64,000 bases of DNA from Dehalococcoidia bacterium (lineage in GTDB: Bacteria > Chloroflexota > Dehalococcoidia > SZUA-161): assembly GCA_030619685.1 (NCBI GenBank), contig JAUXAX010000007.1:8558-72557 (forward strand), read 5' to 3'. The position numbers were made by a program, and so were the translations under genes. Below are positions 53,715 through 61,834 of the stretch, one piece after another (positions within the stretch are counted from its first letter, which is position 1; each line of letters begins with the position of its first letter). The notes under the pieces are model-generated. The model worked only from the letters and a program-made list of their open reading frames with translations, had not been told where the DNA came from and ran no database searches.

Positions 53715-55010
53715 ATGACTCAACTAGAATTGGCACGAGAGGGCACTTTATCGCCGGCGATGAGGGCTATCGCCGAGAAGGAGGGGCTTGACCCGGAGTC
53801 GGTGCGCGCAAGGGTGGCCGATGGCTCTATCGTGATCCCGGCTAACATAAACCACAAAGGGGTAGATCCCTGTGGAATTGGGAAGGGGCTGTGCACAAAG
53901 GTCAATGCCAACATCGGCACTTCCTCGGACTACGGCGATGTCAATAGCGAGCTGGAGAAGCTACAAGCGGCAGCCTCTGCCCAGGTTGACACGGTAATGG
54001 ACTTGAGCACCGGCGGCGATATCAGCGCTATCCGCCGTGCTATCATCGCCTCTACTTCCCTTCCGTTGGGCACTGTTCCCCTCTATCAGGCAGGGATCGA
54101 GGCCATCAACAGGTGGGGATCAATAGTAGCTATGCCGGTTGACCATCTTTTCGCCGTGATCCAGGAGCAGGCAGAAGACGGGGTCGATTTCATGACAGTC
54201 CACTGCGGCGTAACTCAAAAAGCGGTAAGCCGTCTGAGGAAATCGCCGAGAGTAACAGACGTAGTTTCCCGCGGCGGTGCCTTCATCATCGGCTGGATGC
54301 TTCACAACAAGCAAGAGAACCCCCTATATGAGCACTACGACCGTCTGCTGGAGATCGCGCGTAAGTATGACGTCACGCTCAGCCTGGGCGACGGGCTCCG
54401 ACCTGGAAGCCTGGCAGACGCCTCAGACCGCTCCCAGATGGAAGAGTTGCTAACCATCGGAGAGCTGGTGGAGCAAAGTCGGGCAGCCGGGGTACAGGTG
54501 ATGGTCGAGGGGCCGGGGCACATGCCCCTGGATCAGATCGCAGCCAACGTACAACTGGAGAAGATAGTCTGCAAGGGAGCGCCATTCTACGTGCTAGGCC
54601 CATTGGTAACCGACGTCGCCGCCGGCTATGACCATATCACCGCCGCAATCGGTGGGGCTATCGCTGCCTCAGCCGGCGCAGACTACCTTTGCTACGTCAC
54701 CCCCTCAGAGCACCTGTCCCTCCCCGACTCAGAGGATGTAAGGGAGGGTGTAATCGCCACCCGCCTCGCCGCCCACGCCGGGGACATCGTAAAGGGAGTG
54801 AAGGGCGCTCTGGACTGGGACCTGAGGATGTCCCTCGCCCGCAAGAACCTTGACTGGAAAGAACAGATCGAGCTCTCTCTGGATCCAACCAGAGCAAGGA
54901 AAGCTCGTGCCCAGCACGATACCTCGGGGGCTGGCTGCAGCATGTGTGGCCAATACTGCGCCATGGAGCTAGTCGCTGATTATCTTGGCACCAGCCCAGA
55001 ACGCTGCTAG
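53715..55010 (+). CDS. thiC: Phosphomethylpyrimidine synthase
   Basis: A 431-aa radical SAM enzyme that turns aminoimidazole ribotide into HMP-phosphate for thiamine. Core motifs: [61 protein letters not shown], and the C-terminal Fe-S motif [11 protein letters not shown] (C-x2-C-x4-C type). ATG 53715 has AGGGGGA well placed; upstream ATG/TTG starts are less likely. It is the compact form without the long N-terminal domain. Confidence 0.95.
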   Translation: MTQLELAREGTLSPAMRAIAEKEGLDPESVRARVADGSIVIPANINHKGVDPCGIGKGLCTKVNANIGTSSDYGDVNSELEKLQAAASAQVDTVMDLSTGGDISAIRRAIIASTSLPLGTVPLYQAGIEAINRWGSIVAMPVDHLFAVIQEQAEDGVDFMTVHCGVTQKAVSRLRKSPRVTDVVSRGGAFIIGWMLHNKQENPLYEHYDRLLEIARKYDVTLSLGDGLRPGSLADASDRSQMEELLTIGELVEQSRAAGVQVMVEGPGHMPLDQIAANVQLEKIVCKGAPFYVLGPLVTDVAAGYDHITAAIGGAIAASAGADYLCYVTPSEHLSLPDSEDVREGVIATRLAAHAGDIVKGVKGALDWDLRMSLARKNLDWKEQIELSLDPTRARKARAQHDTSGAGCSMCGQYCAMELVADYLGTSPERC

Positions 55011-55047
55011 TTTTGCCAGCTATTCGGTGGGGATAGCCGGGTCGAGC

Positions 55048-57453
55048 CTACTTCCCATGACCGAACTCTGTTCTCGCGATAATATCATCCTGGATAGACT
55101 TGCCCAAGTCGGTGAAGAAGGCACTGTACCCGGAGACTCTGACCACCAAATCAGTATAGTTTTGCGGGTGCTTTTGGGCATCTTCCAGCGTTTGGCGGGA
55201 GACCACGTTGAACTGCAGGTGCATGCCTCCTAAATGGAAATAGGTCTTGACCAACGACGCAACCTTTCTCAGCACGCCCTCATCCTGAACCAGCGAGGGA
55301 AGGAGTCTGAGATTCAAGGCATTCCCATTGGATATCAGCCTGTGCTCCAGTTTGGCCGCTGACTTGAGCACCGCCGTTGGACCTTTACTCTCCCGAGCGT
55401 TGGTAGGAGATATCCCGTTTGATATCGCTTCTCCTGCCATTCTCCCATCAGGGGTGGCACCCAGGAACTTACCGTCGAGGACATGGGTTCCATAGGAATA
55501 AAATGATGGTCTGAAGTGCCCTCCCCTGATGCTCTGGTGCTTGGTCACCTCCTGACAGAAGAGCTTAGCAATCTCCTTCGCCAAGAGGTCTACATAGTCG
55601 TCATCGTTTCCGTACTTGGGAGCTCGGTTGATTAATAGATGCTGCATGTCATCTTTTCCTTCGAAGTCCGTTTCCAGCAGCTCAACTAGCTCCGACATGG
55701 TGAGCACTTGGTCATCAAAGACGAGTTTCTTGATCGCTGCCAGCGAGTCTGCAGTAGTCCCTAACCCCCTTGCTGTGATTGAGCCAAAGTTGTAGCGCGC
55801 TCCACCATCCGTTGCGTCCCTGCCGCTTTCAACACAGCCCATCAGAGTGGCGGAGACGAACGGTGCGGGGAATTCCGCTTGGTAGATGGTGTCCTTTACG
55901 TTCACCGCATCGACTGCCAGGTTCACATTATGCTCTAGCTGCTTGCGGAAGGCATCCATTACCTCATCGAAGGTCTTGAACCTTTTGGCGTCTCCTGTGC
56001 GCAGCCCCTGCCCGCCCAGCAGGCGATAATCGCCATTGGTGAGCACCATCTCCAAGACCCCTCCGAGCTTAAGGTCGTTGCCGCCGGTACAGGCAAAGGT
56101 GTCCCCAGAGCCCGTAGGCTCAACGCAGCCAACGATGGCGTAATCTCTAGCGTCTTCCAAGCTGTATCCGTCGCTGAGTAGGGCTGGGATGATTAGTTCA
56201 TCGTTGTAGAATGCCTGCCCTGAAGTTGACCTATAGACCTGGCATGCCCTCAGCAGGAAATCCTCAGCGGTCTTGCCATGAATCCTTATCGCCAGGTTGT
56301 TGATGACGGCCTTCAGTTTCTCGGATGCTTCCAAGATCATGTAGGACAATTCGTTGGTGGCATCCTTACCATCTCGGGTCTGGCCGCCTATGGTTATTGG
56401 CTGTGGGCTTGTGCCTAGTGTGCTTGAAACCTCGAGCCCGGCTTCAGGCAGCAACAGTATGTTTGATGTCAGCTTGAGTTCCAGCTCCTCAATAAGCTCC
56501 TGAGCCTCTTCTTTGGTGATTATGCCCTCCTCAACATCTCTCTTGTAGAATGGATAGAGGTATTGATCAATCCTGCCAAGGGCGAATGTCCCAGCCATGC
56601 CATAGCTGATTTGGGCGATCACCTGAGTAAACCAAAGACACTGCAGGGCCTCGTAGAATGTTCTGGGGGGGTTGGCGGGAATCCAGCGACAATTCTCCGC
56701 TATACTTAGCAGTTCACCCCTTCTCCTTGGGTTTGTTTCCTCCCCCGCCAGTTTCACTGCCTCCTCAGCAAACCTGTGAGCGAAGGCGATAGCGCCCGCG
56801 GAGCAGATGATCACTGCCTGGAGGAAGTCGGCCTTCTTCCTCTCGTCAGGATTGTCTGTTTGCAGTTTCTCCAGGTGCTCCTTTGCCTCCTCCTTGATTC
56901 CGTTGAAACCCTGACGCATCACGTTCCCGTGTCCCAACACCAGATGCCCCTGGACATCGAATATGTCCGTGGCAAGGTTTGGGCAATTTCTATCGATTTC
57001 GCCGAGGCCTCTTACTTTCATTAAGCCCCTTTCAGCCCATAGGGAGGCTTTCTTGTCTCGGATCGTTTTCCCCTTCCAGTAGGGCAGGATTTCCTCCCTC
57101 AAGGCCCTCCTATCGTCCTCGCTTAGCATAAAGGGACGTTTCCTCTTTCCCATCGTGTCCATGTCCATCTCCAGGACAGCGTTAATATCACCACGCTCTA
57201 CAGGGATTACTCCAGCCAGGCGCTTGCTCGTTCTATTGCCGACAATGAGCTCCTCTTCGTCGATGTGGATAGTCATCTCAGCAAGCGTCTTAGCCAAGGC
57301 TGTTGCCGCCCTTATAGCTGATGGCTGGCCGTCCGTTTGCTGATAGCTTTTCGTATAGAGGCGAGCCCTCTCGATACAGACCTCGTAAGGGGAGGAAAGC
57401 AGCTTTCGCTTCATCCGCTCGATCCTAGAATAAGTTGTCGCCGGCGTTTCCAC
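55048..57453 (-). CDS. Glycyl radical enzyme (PFL2/dehydratase-like family)
   Basis: An 801-aa protein of the pyruvate formate-lyase-like superfamily. The active-site Cys is Cys443 with Glu445 (IVGCVEPTGSGDTF), as in dehydratase/lyase-type members, and the glycyl radical is at Gly775 (VRVSGYSAFF). The sequence after GCVEP does not match the choline TMA-lyase pattern I know, so the substrate is open. The GTG start follows a G-rich stretch. No glycyl radical activase gene lies beside it, which is unusual. It is an oxygen-sensitive cytoplasmic enzyme, implying strictly anaerobic metabolism. Confidence 0.9.
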   Translation of the reverse strand: METPATTYSRIERMKRKLLSSPYEVCIERARLYTKSYQQTDGQPSAIRAATALAKTLAEMTIHIDEEELIVGNRTSKRLAGVIPVERGDINAVLEMDMDTMGKRKRPFMLSEDDRRALREEILPYWKGKTIRDKKASLWAERGLMKVRGLGEIDRNCPNLATDIFDVQGHLVLGHGNVMRQGFNGIKEEAKEHLEKLQTDNPDERKKADFLQAVIICSAGAIAFAHRFAEEAVKLAGEETNPRRRGELLSIAENCRWIPANPPRTFYEALQCLWFTQVIAQISYGMAGTFALGRIDQYLYPFYKRDVEEGIITKEEAQELIEELELKLTSNILLLPEAGLEVSSTLGTSPQPITIGGQTRDGKDATNELSYMILEASEKLKAVINNLAIRIHGKTAEDFLLRACQVYRSTSGQAFYNDELIIPALLSDGYSLEDARDYAIVGCVEPTGSGDTFACTGGNDLKLGGVLEMVLTNGDYRLLGGQGLRTGDAKRFKTFDEVMDAFRKQLEHNVNLAVDAVNVKDTIYQAEFPAPFVSATLMGCVESGRDATDGGARYNFGSITARGLGTTADSLAAIKKLVFDDQVLTMSELVELLETDFEGKDDMQHLLINRAPKYGNDDDYVDLLAKEIAKLFCQEVTKHQSIRGGHFRPSFYSYGTHVLDGKFLGATPDGRMAGEAISNGISPTNARESKGPTAVLKSAAKLEHRLISNGNALNLRLLPSLVQDEGVLRKVASLVKTYFHLGGMHLQFNVVSRQTLEDAQKHPQNYTDLVVRVSGYSAFFTDLGKSIQDDIIARTEFGHGK

Positions 57454-58004
57454 CTTCTACCCCCTTTGTCAGTCGCTGGCTCTTACCTAGCGTGCTCGGC
57501 ACCACTTGAGATGTTCACCTGCGATATTTATACTACCACAAGAAGTCTATAGTGAGCCATTGTGGGAAGTGGTGATTTGAAACGGAGGCAGGATGAACAT
57601 ATGTGATATGGGGAATCGGCATATGGTCGATTGTCCGCCCAGATCAAAGAAAAGGAAATCATATTCGCAGAGCTAAACTTCTTGACGTTTTGTACAAATA
57701 TCAGGGCTTGGCCGGGCAAAAGCAAACACTGCTTCAAAACCGAAACCCGCATTTCTACTTATCAGGTGACTTCGGGAGCCAAGGGCGATTTGAACGAGCT
57801 AAGTGGCTAGTCTGAATACCAAGCTAAGACTTATTGATATTGACCCCTTAAGCTACCTAGTTGGCTTTTTCGCCAATCTCGAGTAAACTGCCTATAGAGC
57901 ATCCAGTGAAACACGAAGGGTGGGACCATATCCGCTCAAATGACACCGTCATCCTGAGCGGAGCCCTGAGCGACTGATAATGCTGGGGAAAATGACCGAG
58001 GTTT

Positions 58005-58028
58005 GCTGTGGATGAAAACATCCACAGC
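58005..58028. repeat. Perfect hairpin GCTGTGGATG-AAAA-CATCCACAGC
   Basis: Ten-base perfect arms with an AAAA loop. No T-run follows, so it is more like a repeat element than a terminator. Confidence 0.7.
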
Positions 58029-58060
58029 GAGCATAAGAATCTCCCAGTGCTGCTTCGGTT

Positions 58061-58083
58061 CCCCCTCCCCTGGAGGGAGGGGG
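58061..58083. repeat. CCCCCTCCC/GGGAGGGGG hairpin element upstream of cinA
   Basis: A 9-bp perfect stem with a 5-nt loop, extended by a further G-rich run. It lies in the 5' untranslated region of cinA. Confidence 0.6.
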
Positions 58084-58118
58084 TTAGGGGGAGGGGGAGA
58101 GGAGTCAAGGAATAAGCC

Positions 58119-59351
58119 ATGAAAGCTGAGATCATCTCCGTCGGCACCGAGCTCCTCCTGGGACAGATAACCGATACCAATGCTCCCTATCTTGCCTCCG
58201 AACTGCCCCTCTTGGGCATCGACCTCTCTTGGAACACCCAGGTAGGTGACAACCGCAACAGGCTGGTAGATGCCTTGCAGCGAGCCTGTGATCGCTCCGA
58301 CATCATCATGACCACGGGAGGCTTGGGACCCACCGAGGACGATGTGACCCGCGAGGCCATAGCCGAGCTGCTCGGCGAGGAGATGAGGGTTGACCCCGAA
58401 CTCGAGCAATGGATCAGGGACATGTTCCAGAAGATAGGCTACGAAATGCCCGAACGCAATATCAAGCAGGCAAACCTCATACCCTCGGCACGAGCTGTCC
58501 CCAATCTACAAGGCACCGCACCCGGGTGGTGGGTGGAGCATGGGGGGAAGGTGATCCTGGCAATGCCAGGGCCCCCCGGGGAAATGAAGCAAATGTGGGA
58601 GAAGGAGATAAGGCCCAAACTCAAGCAAAAGCTGAGTGGCGAGGTGATCATCTCGCGCACCATAAAGACCCTGGGGCTAACCGAGGCCAAGGTAGACGAG
58701 ATGGTGAGCCCGCTCCTCTCCTCAACAAACCCCACGCTTGCAGTCTATGCCAAGCTCGACGGCATACAGCTTCGCCTCACCGCCAAGGATCGAGAACGGG
58801 CAAAGGCGGAGGAGATGATCGCTCAAGCGGAGGAGCAGCTACAGAACATCCTGGGCTCGGCTATCTGGGGATACGATGAAGATACCCTGGAAGACCTGGT
58901 CGGCGCTATGCTCAGGGAGAAAAGACTGAGCCTGGCTACTATGGAGTCCTGCACCGGAGGGCTCCTGGCCAGCACCATAACGGATGTCCCCGGGAGTTCT
59001 GACTATTTCAAAGGGGGGCTGGTTGCCTACTCGGCACAGATGAAAACTGACTTTGGAGTTGATCCTGCGTTGCTGGCTGGACACGGGACCGTAGGCCCCG
59101 AAGTGGCAGCGGCGATGGCCAAGGCAGCGCGTCTCAGGCTGGAGGCTGATATCGGGATCGGCATCACCGGGGTGGCGGGGCCTGCCGAGGTCGAGGGAAA
59201 GCCTGTGGGCACTGTTCACATCGCTATCGATGCTGAGGGGAAAAGAGGTTCGCTCTCCGTTCTATATCCACCCCGTCGCCAGGAGATAAAGCGCCGCGCT
59301 GTTTTCTCTGCTCTTTTTAAGCTGCGGCAGTTTCTGCTCGACTGGGGCTAG
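58119..59351 (+). CDS. cinA: CinA-family nicotinamide-nucleotide amidohydrolase
   Basis: A 410-aa two-domain protein. The N-terminal MoCF-like COG1058 domain begins AEIISVGTELLLGQITDTNA and contains TTGGLGPTEDD and AMPGPPGEM. The C-terminal PncC domain holds MESCTGGLLASTITDVPGSSDYFKGGLVAYS and GITGVAGP. It recycles pyridine nucleotides by deamidating NMN. Length is normal for the full two-domain form. Confidence 0.95.
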   Translation: MKAEIISVGTELLLGQITDTNAPYLASELPLLGIDLSWNTQVGDNRNRLVDALQRACDRSDIIMTTGGLGPTEDDVTREAIAELLGEEMRVDPELEQWIRDMFQKIGYEMPERNIKQANLIPSARAVPNLQGTAPGWWVEHGGKVILAMPGPPGEMKQMWEKEIRPKLKQKLSGEVIISRTIKTLGLTEAKVDEMVSPLLSSTNPTLAVYAKLDGIQLRLTAKDRERAKAEEMIAQAEEQLQNILGSAIWGYDEDTLEDLVGAMLREKRLSLATMESCTGGLLASTITDVPGSSDYFKGGLVAYSAQMKTDFGVDPALLAGHGTVGPEVAAAMAKAARLRLEADIGIGITGVAGPAEVEGKPVGTVHIAIDAEGKRGSLSVLYPPRRQEIKRRAVFSALFKLRQFLLDWG

Positions 59352-59362
59352 CCTAGCTGACC

Positions 59363-59950
59363 TTAGCCGAAAACCAATTCCAGAAATTGCTTCAGTATTA
59401 AGGCAGTGATCCCCGTGATATTGTAGTCCCCGAAGTGATAATAATAACCCTGGGGCCGGAGCTTGCCTTCGGAACCCCTGGTTTGAGAGCTAGGGCGGTC
59501 TGGGTTCAAGAGCACTGCCACAGGCGCCTCGATCAACTCCTCAACTTCCTTTTGATTCACCCTGAACCGATAGGGATAGGAGATAGCGCCAACAAAAGGC
59601 GTAATGACGAAACTGCTGGTTATAGTTGCCCGATCATCCAGATTACCCAGGATCTCGACATCCTCGCCACGAACTCCGATCTCCTCAAATGCCTCTCTAA
59701 GGGCGGTGGTCTTCAGGTCGCCGTCGCCCTCGTCGTAAGCTCCACCGGGAAAGGACATCTGCCCCTTATGATGCTCTACGTCCTGTGTTCTCTTGGTAAG
59801 CACAATATAATGCTCCCCCATCTTTTCATAGATGAGAACCAGCACCGCCGAAGGTTTCAGGCCCTCTCTTGTGATTACCTGCCTCTGCCTTTGAGACAGG
59901 ATCTCCTTAATTGCCTGCCTCCAGGGTGCTTCACTAGTCAACACAAGCAC
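59363..59950 (-). CDS. Nudix hydrolase (CoA pyrophosphatase-like)
   Basis: A 195-aa protein with the Nudix box G-A-Y-D-E-G-D-x7-REAFEEIGV (G-x5-E-x7-REUxEExGU fit) and the upstream SFPGGA typical of NudL/CoA-diphosphatase types. The GTG start lies within the coaE 3' end (17-bp overlap), so the two are cotranscribed. It probably hydrolyses CoA or other nucleotide diphosphates; pairing with a CoA biosynthesis gene fits. Confidence 0.88.
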   Translation of the reverse strand: MLVLTSEAPWRQAIKEILSQRQRQVITREGLKPSAVLVLIYEKMGEHYIVLTKRTQDVEHHKGQMSFPGGAYDEGDGDLKTTALREAFEEIGVRGEDVEILGNLDDRATITSSFVITPFVGAISYPYRFRVNQKEVEELIEAPVAVLLNPDRPSSQTRGSEGKLRPQGYYYHFGDYNITGITALILKQFLELVFG

Positions 59951-60560
59951 CAGCCTGATTGTTTTCTGAGAACCGAATCTTCTGCCAAAGCCCCTCGACC
60001 TTCTCCCTGAGCGTATCGAGATCGGAATCGTTTTCGATCACCACATCAGCGTATTTTGATCTTTCGGCTATAGACATTTGAGAGTTGATCCGTGCTCTTG
60101 CCTGCTCCTCAGTGAACCCCTTCTGGCTGCGGAGGCGATCAATTACATCGGCCTCCGGGGCTACCGTAACCCAGACCTGATCTACGAGGTCGGTCCAGTT
60201 GGCCTCGATAAGCAGCGCGGCCTCTAGAACCACCACCTCGACCCGCTGGCGACGCAGGGCTTCAATTCTCTGCTCCACTATCTGATACATCAGAGGATGC
60301 ATTATCCTGTTGAGCTGCTCAAGGGCCTTGGGATCATTAAAGACGATGTCCGCGAGCTTGCCTCGGTCGATCTCCTCGTTTGGTCCCAGGATGCTACTGC
60401 CAAAGATAGCCACCACCCCCCGCCAGGCATCGCTGTGAGGACGAAAAGCCTCGTGCCCTACCTTGTCGGCATCAATAACTATCGCTCCCAGTTCCGAGAG
60501 CATCTGGGATACAGTACTCTTGCCGCTCGCAATGCCACCTGTAAGACCGACAATGATCAT
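59934..60560 (-). CDS. coaE: Dephospho-CoA kinase
   Basis: A 208-aa P-loop kinase: MIIVGLTGGIASGKSTVSQML at the N-terminus, IDADKVGHE, HPLMYQIVEQRI, VVLEAALLIEANW and RLRSQKGFTEEQARARINSQM. It performs the last step of CoA synthesis. ATG 60560 has GAGGGGC upstream. The apparent N-terminal extension to 60614 runs through a palindromic repeat and is not real. Confidence 0.95.
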   Translation of the reverse strand: MIIVGLTGGIASGKSTVSQMLSELGAIVIDADKVGHEAFRPHSDAWRGVVAIFGSSILGPNEEIDRGKLADIVFNDPKALEQLNRIMHPLMYQIVEQRIEALRRQRVEVVVLEAALLIEANWTDLVDQVWVTVAPEADVIDRLRSQKGFTEEQARARINSQMSIAERSKYADVVIENDSDLDTLREKVEGLWQKIRFSENNQAGACVD

Positions 60561-60577
60561 CCGTTGCCCCTCAAATT

Positions 60578-60610
60578 CTGTAGGGGCGACCCGGCGGGTC
60601 GCCCCTACAG
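60578..60610. repeat. 33-bp perfect palindrome (GTAGGGGCG type)
   Basis: CTGTAGGGGCGACCC, loop GGC, and its exact complement. It shares its end sequence with the 32315-32342 palindrome. It lies just upstream of coaE and can be mistaken for coding sequence. Confidence 0.85.
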
Positions 60611-60650
60611 ACAATCAATGCCTCCAACTTTACCAGTGCCAGAAGGATTT

Positions 60651-60977
60651 CTACTCCTCAGGGAACAAACTCGTGAAGTCTCCGTCGAACCCCTTCAAGA
60701 AGTTATGCATTTCCAGAACATCGTCCACCCCCACCGCTTCGCTACCAATAAACCGTTCGTACTCGGCTTCGGTGAGGTCGGTGATAACGTCGGTGATATT
60801 GCCCTCATGGACAACAGCAGCGATCAACCCCTGAGTTCCACAGGAACTGCAGTAGACGCTGAGAACCCAAAGGCCCTCCTCCTGGTCAAGAATCTTGATA
60901 TTTGACACATCATATTTCTGACCGCAAATACCACAACTGACCTTGGAGAACAATCGCTTCAGGAATGCCTCGCGCAT
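60651..60977 (-). CDS. Hypothetical zinc-ribbon protein (108 aa)
   Basis: CGICGQKY and CSSCGTQG give a four-Cys zinc ribbon with the strand-rich stretch ILDQEEGLWVLSVYCSSC between. The acidic C-terminal half (DDVLEMHNFLKGFDGDFTSLF) looks helical. It lies between coaE and the bifunctional nuclease on the same strand. GGGAGGT is seen upstream of the start. Function unknown, likely conserved in relatives. Confidence 0.7.
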   Translation of the reverse strand: MREAFLKRLFSKVSCGICGQKYDVSNIKILDQEEGLWVLSVYCSSCGTQGLIAAVVHEGNITDVITDLTEAEYERFIGSEAVGVDDVLEMHNFLKGFDGDFTSLFPEE

Positions 60978-61022
60978 CGCTTATTACCTCCCTCAAGCAG
61001 CTAACAAAGAACGCCCTAGAAC

Positions 61023-61550
61023 CTAAGCGCCCGGCTTGCCCTTTTCGAAGTCCGAGAGATCGAGGCCCTCTATAAAATCGCGGAATGCGGACATTTTCTC
61101 CAGTTCCTCCGGCGGAATGTCGCGCGCCGGAGTCGGCTTCCCAGTCTCCGGGTCGATAATTATCCCCGCCTTATCGAGCACAATTTCCTCAGCGAAGATG
61201 GGCACTTTGACCCTTACTGCCAAAGCAATGGCATCGCTGGGGCGAGAATCGATCTCTACCTGCTTGCCATCGACCGATAGGACAATCTTGGCGAAGAAGG
61301 TATCGTTTCGAAGGTCACACACAATGATCGAGCTGACAGCGGCCCCCAGGGCTCCGATAATGTTGCCCAAAAGGTCGTGAGTCAGGGGACGGGGCACTTG
61401 GTATTCCTGGAGCTTGACGGCTATGGCATCAGCCTCCGCAGGCCCAATCCAGATAGGCAGATAGCGTTCCGACGTCTTCTCCTTAAGGATCACAACCCGC
61501 TGATAATTTAGCATACTTACACGTATACTCTCAATGGTCATCTCGATCAT
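61023..61550 (-). CDS. Bifunctional nuclease family protein (DUF151)
   Basis: A 175-aa protein of the BFN/DUF151 family: VSMLNYQRVVILKEKTSERYLPIWIGPAEADAI, RPLTHDLLGNIIGALGAAV and VEIDSRPSDAIALAVRVKVPIFAEE are diagnostic. The C-terminal acidic helical extension is typical. Members have been reported with DNase/RNase activity. The ATG is preceded by a weak Shine-Dalgarno. Confidence 0.92.
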   Translation of the reverse strand: MIEMTIESIRVSMLNYQRVVILKEKTSERYLPIWIGPAEADAIAVKLQEYQVPRPLTHDLLGNIIGALGAAVSSIIVCDLRNDTFFAKIVLSVDGKQVEIDSRPSDAIALAVRVKVPIFAEEIVLDKAGIIIDPETGKPTPARDIPPEELEKMSAFRDFIEGLDLSDFEKGKPGA

Positions 61551-61608
61551 GCCCTACTCCCTGCGTGGCCTCTATTCTAACTCATGTCGAACCTCACTGT
61601 CAAGAACG

Positions 61609-61637
61609 TTGACAAAGTTGAGCCTTTGGGCTATATT
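61609..61637 (+). promoter_or_regulatory. Sigma-70-type promoter of tRNA-Val
   Basis: A perfect TTGACA (61609-61614), 17-bp spacer and TATATT (61632-61637), 17 nt upstream of the mature tRNA. Confidence 0.75.
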
Positions 61638-61653
61638 CTAATGATGCTGGCAA

Positions 61654-61726
61654 GGGCGGTTAGCTCAGGGGTAAGAGCGCTGCGTTGACATCGCAGAGGT
61701 CACTGGTTCAAATCCAGTATCGCCCA
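61654..61726 (+). tRNA. tRNA-Val (anticodon GAC)
   Basis: Full cloverleaf: acceptor GGGCGGT/ATCGCCC with one G-T, D arm TAGCTCAGGGGTAAGAGC, anticodon stem CTGCG/CGCAG with loop TTGACAT (GAC), T arm ACTGG-TTCAAAT-CCAGT. CCA is not encoded. Confidence 0.93.
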
Positions 61727-61784
61727 TTATTCTAGAACGAGCTTGTATCAATTTCCGTTGAATAGCAGTGTAGAATCATTAGAG

Positions 61785-61805
61785 CCTCTCGTTCTATGCG
61801 GGAGG
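61785..61805 (+). promoter_or_regulatory. Leader hairpin upstream of thrS
   Basis: CCTCTCG, loop TTCTATG, CGGGAGG (7 bp with one T-G), then TTCTGCTTT. It could be the terminator after tRNA-Val or a thrS attenuator. Confidence 0.35.
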
Positions 61806-61834
61806 TTCTGCTTTAGGATTATGCCCGAGGATTA

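Larger units (their letters stand above)
57454..58118. other. Intergenic region with several repeat-like hairpins
   Basis: Contains a GTCATCCTGAGCG-type sequence (about 57948), a perfect 10-bp-arm hairpin at 58005-58028 and a CCCCCTCCC hairpin at 58061-58083. A TATAAA-like element (minus strand, 57527-57532) may be the -10 of the glycyl radical enzyme gene. No gene is supported. Confidence 0.5.

Noticed and set aside
55048..57453. Choline trimethylamine-lyase (CutC) feeding TMA to the MttB enzymes
   Set aside because: The sequence after GCVEP differs from the CutC pattern and no CutD-like activase is adjacent; it cannot be supported.
60561..60614. N-terminal extension of dephospho-CoA kinase
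   Set aside because: It is the translation of a palindromic repeat; the P-loop starts at the ATG 60560.
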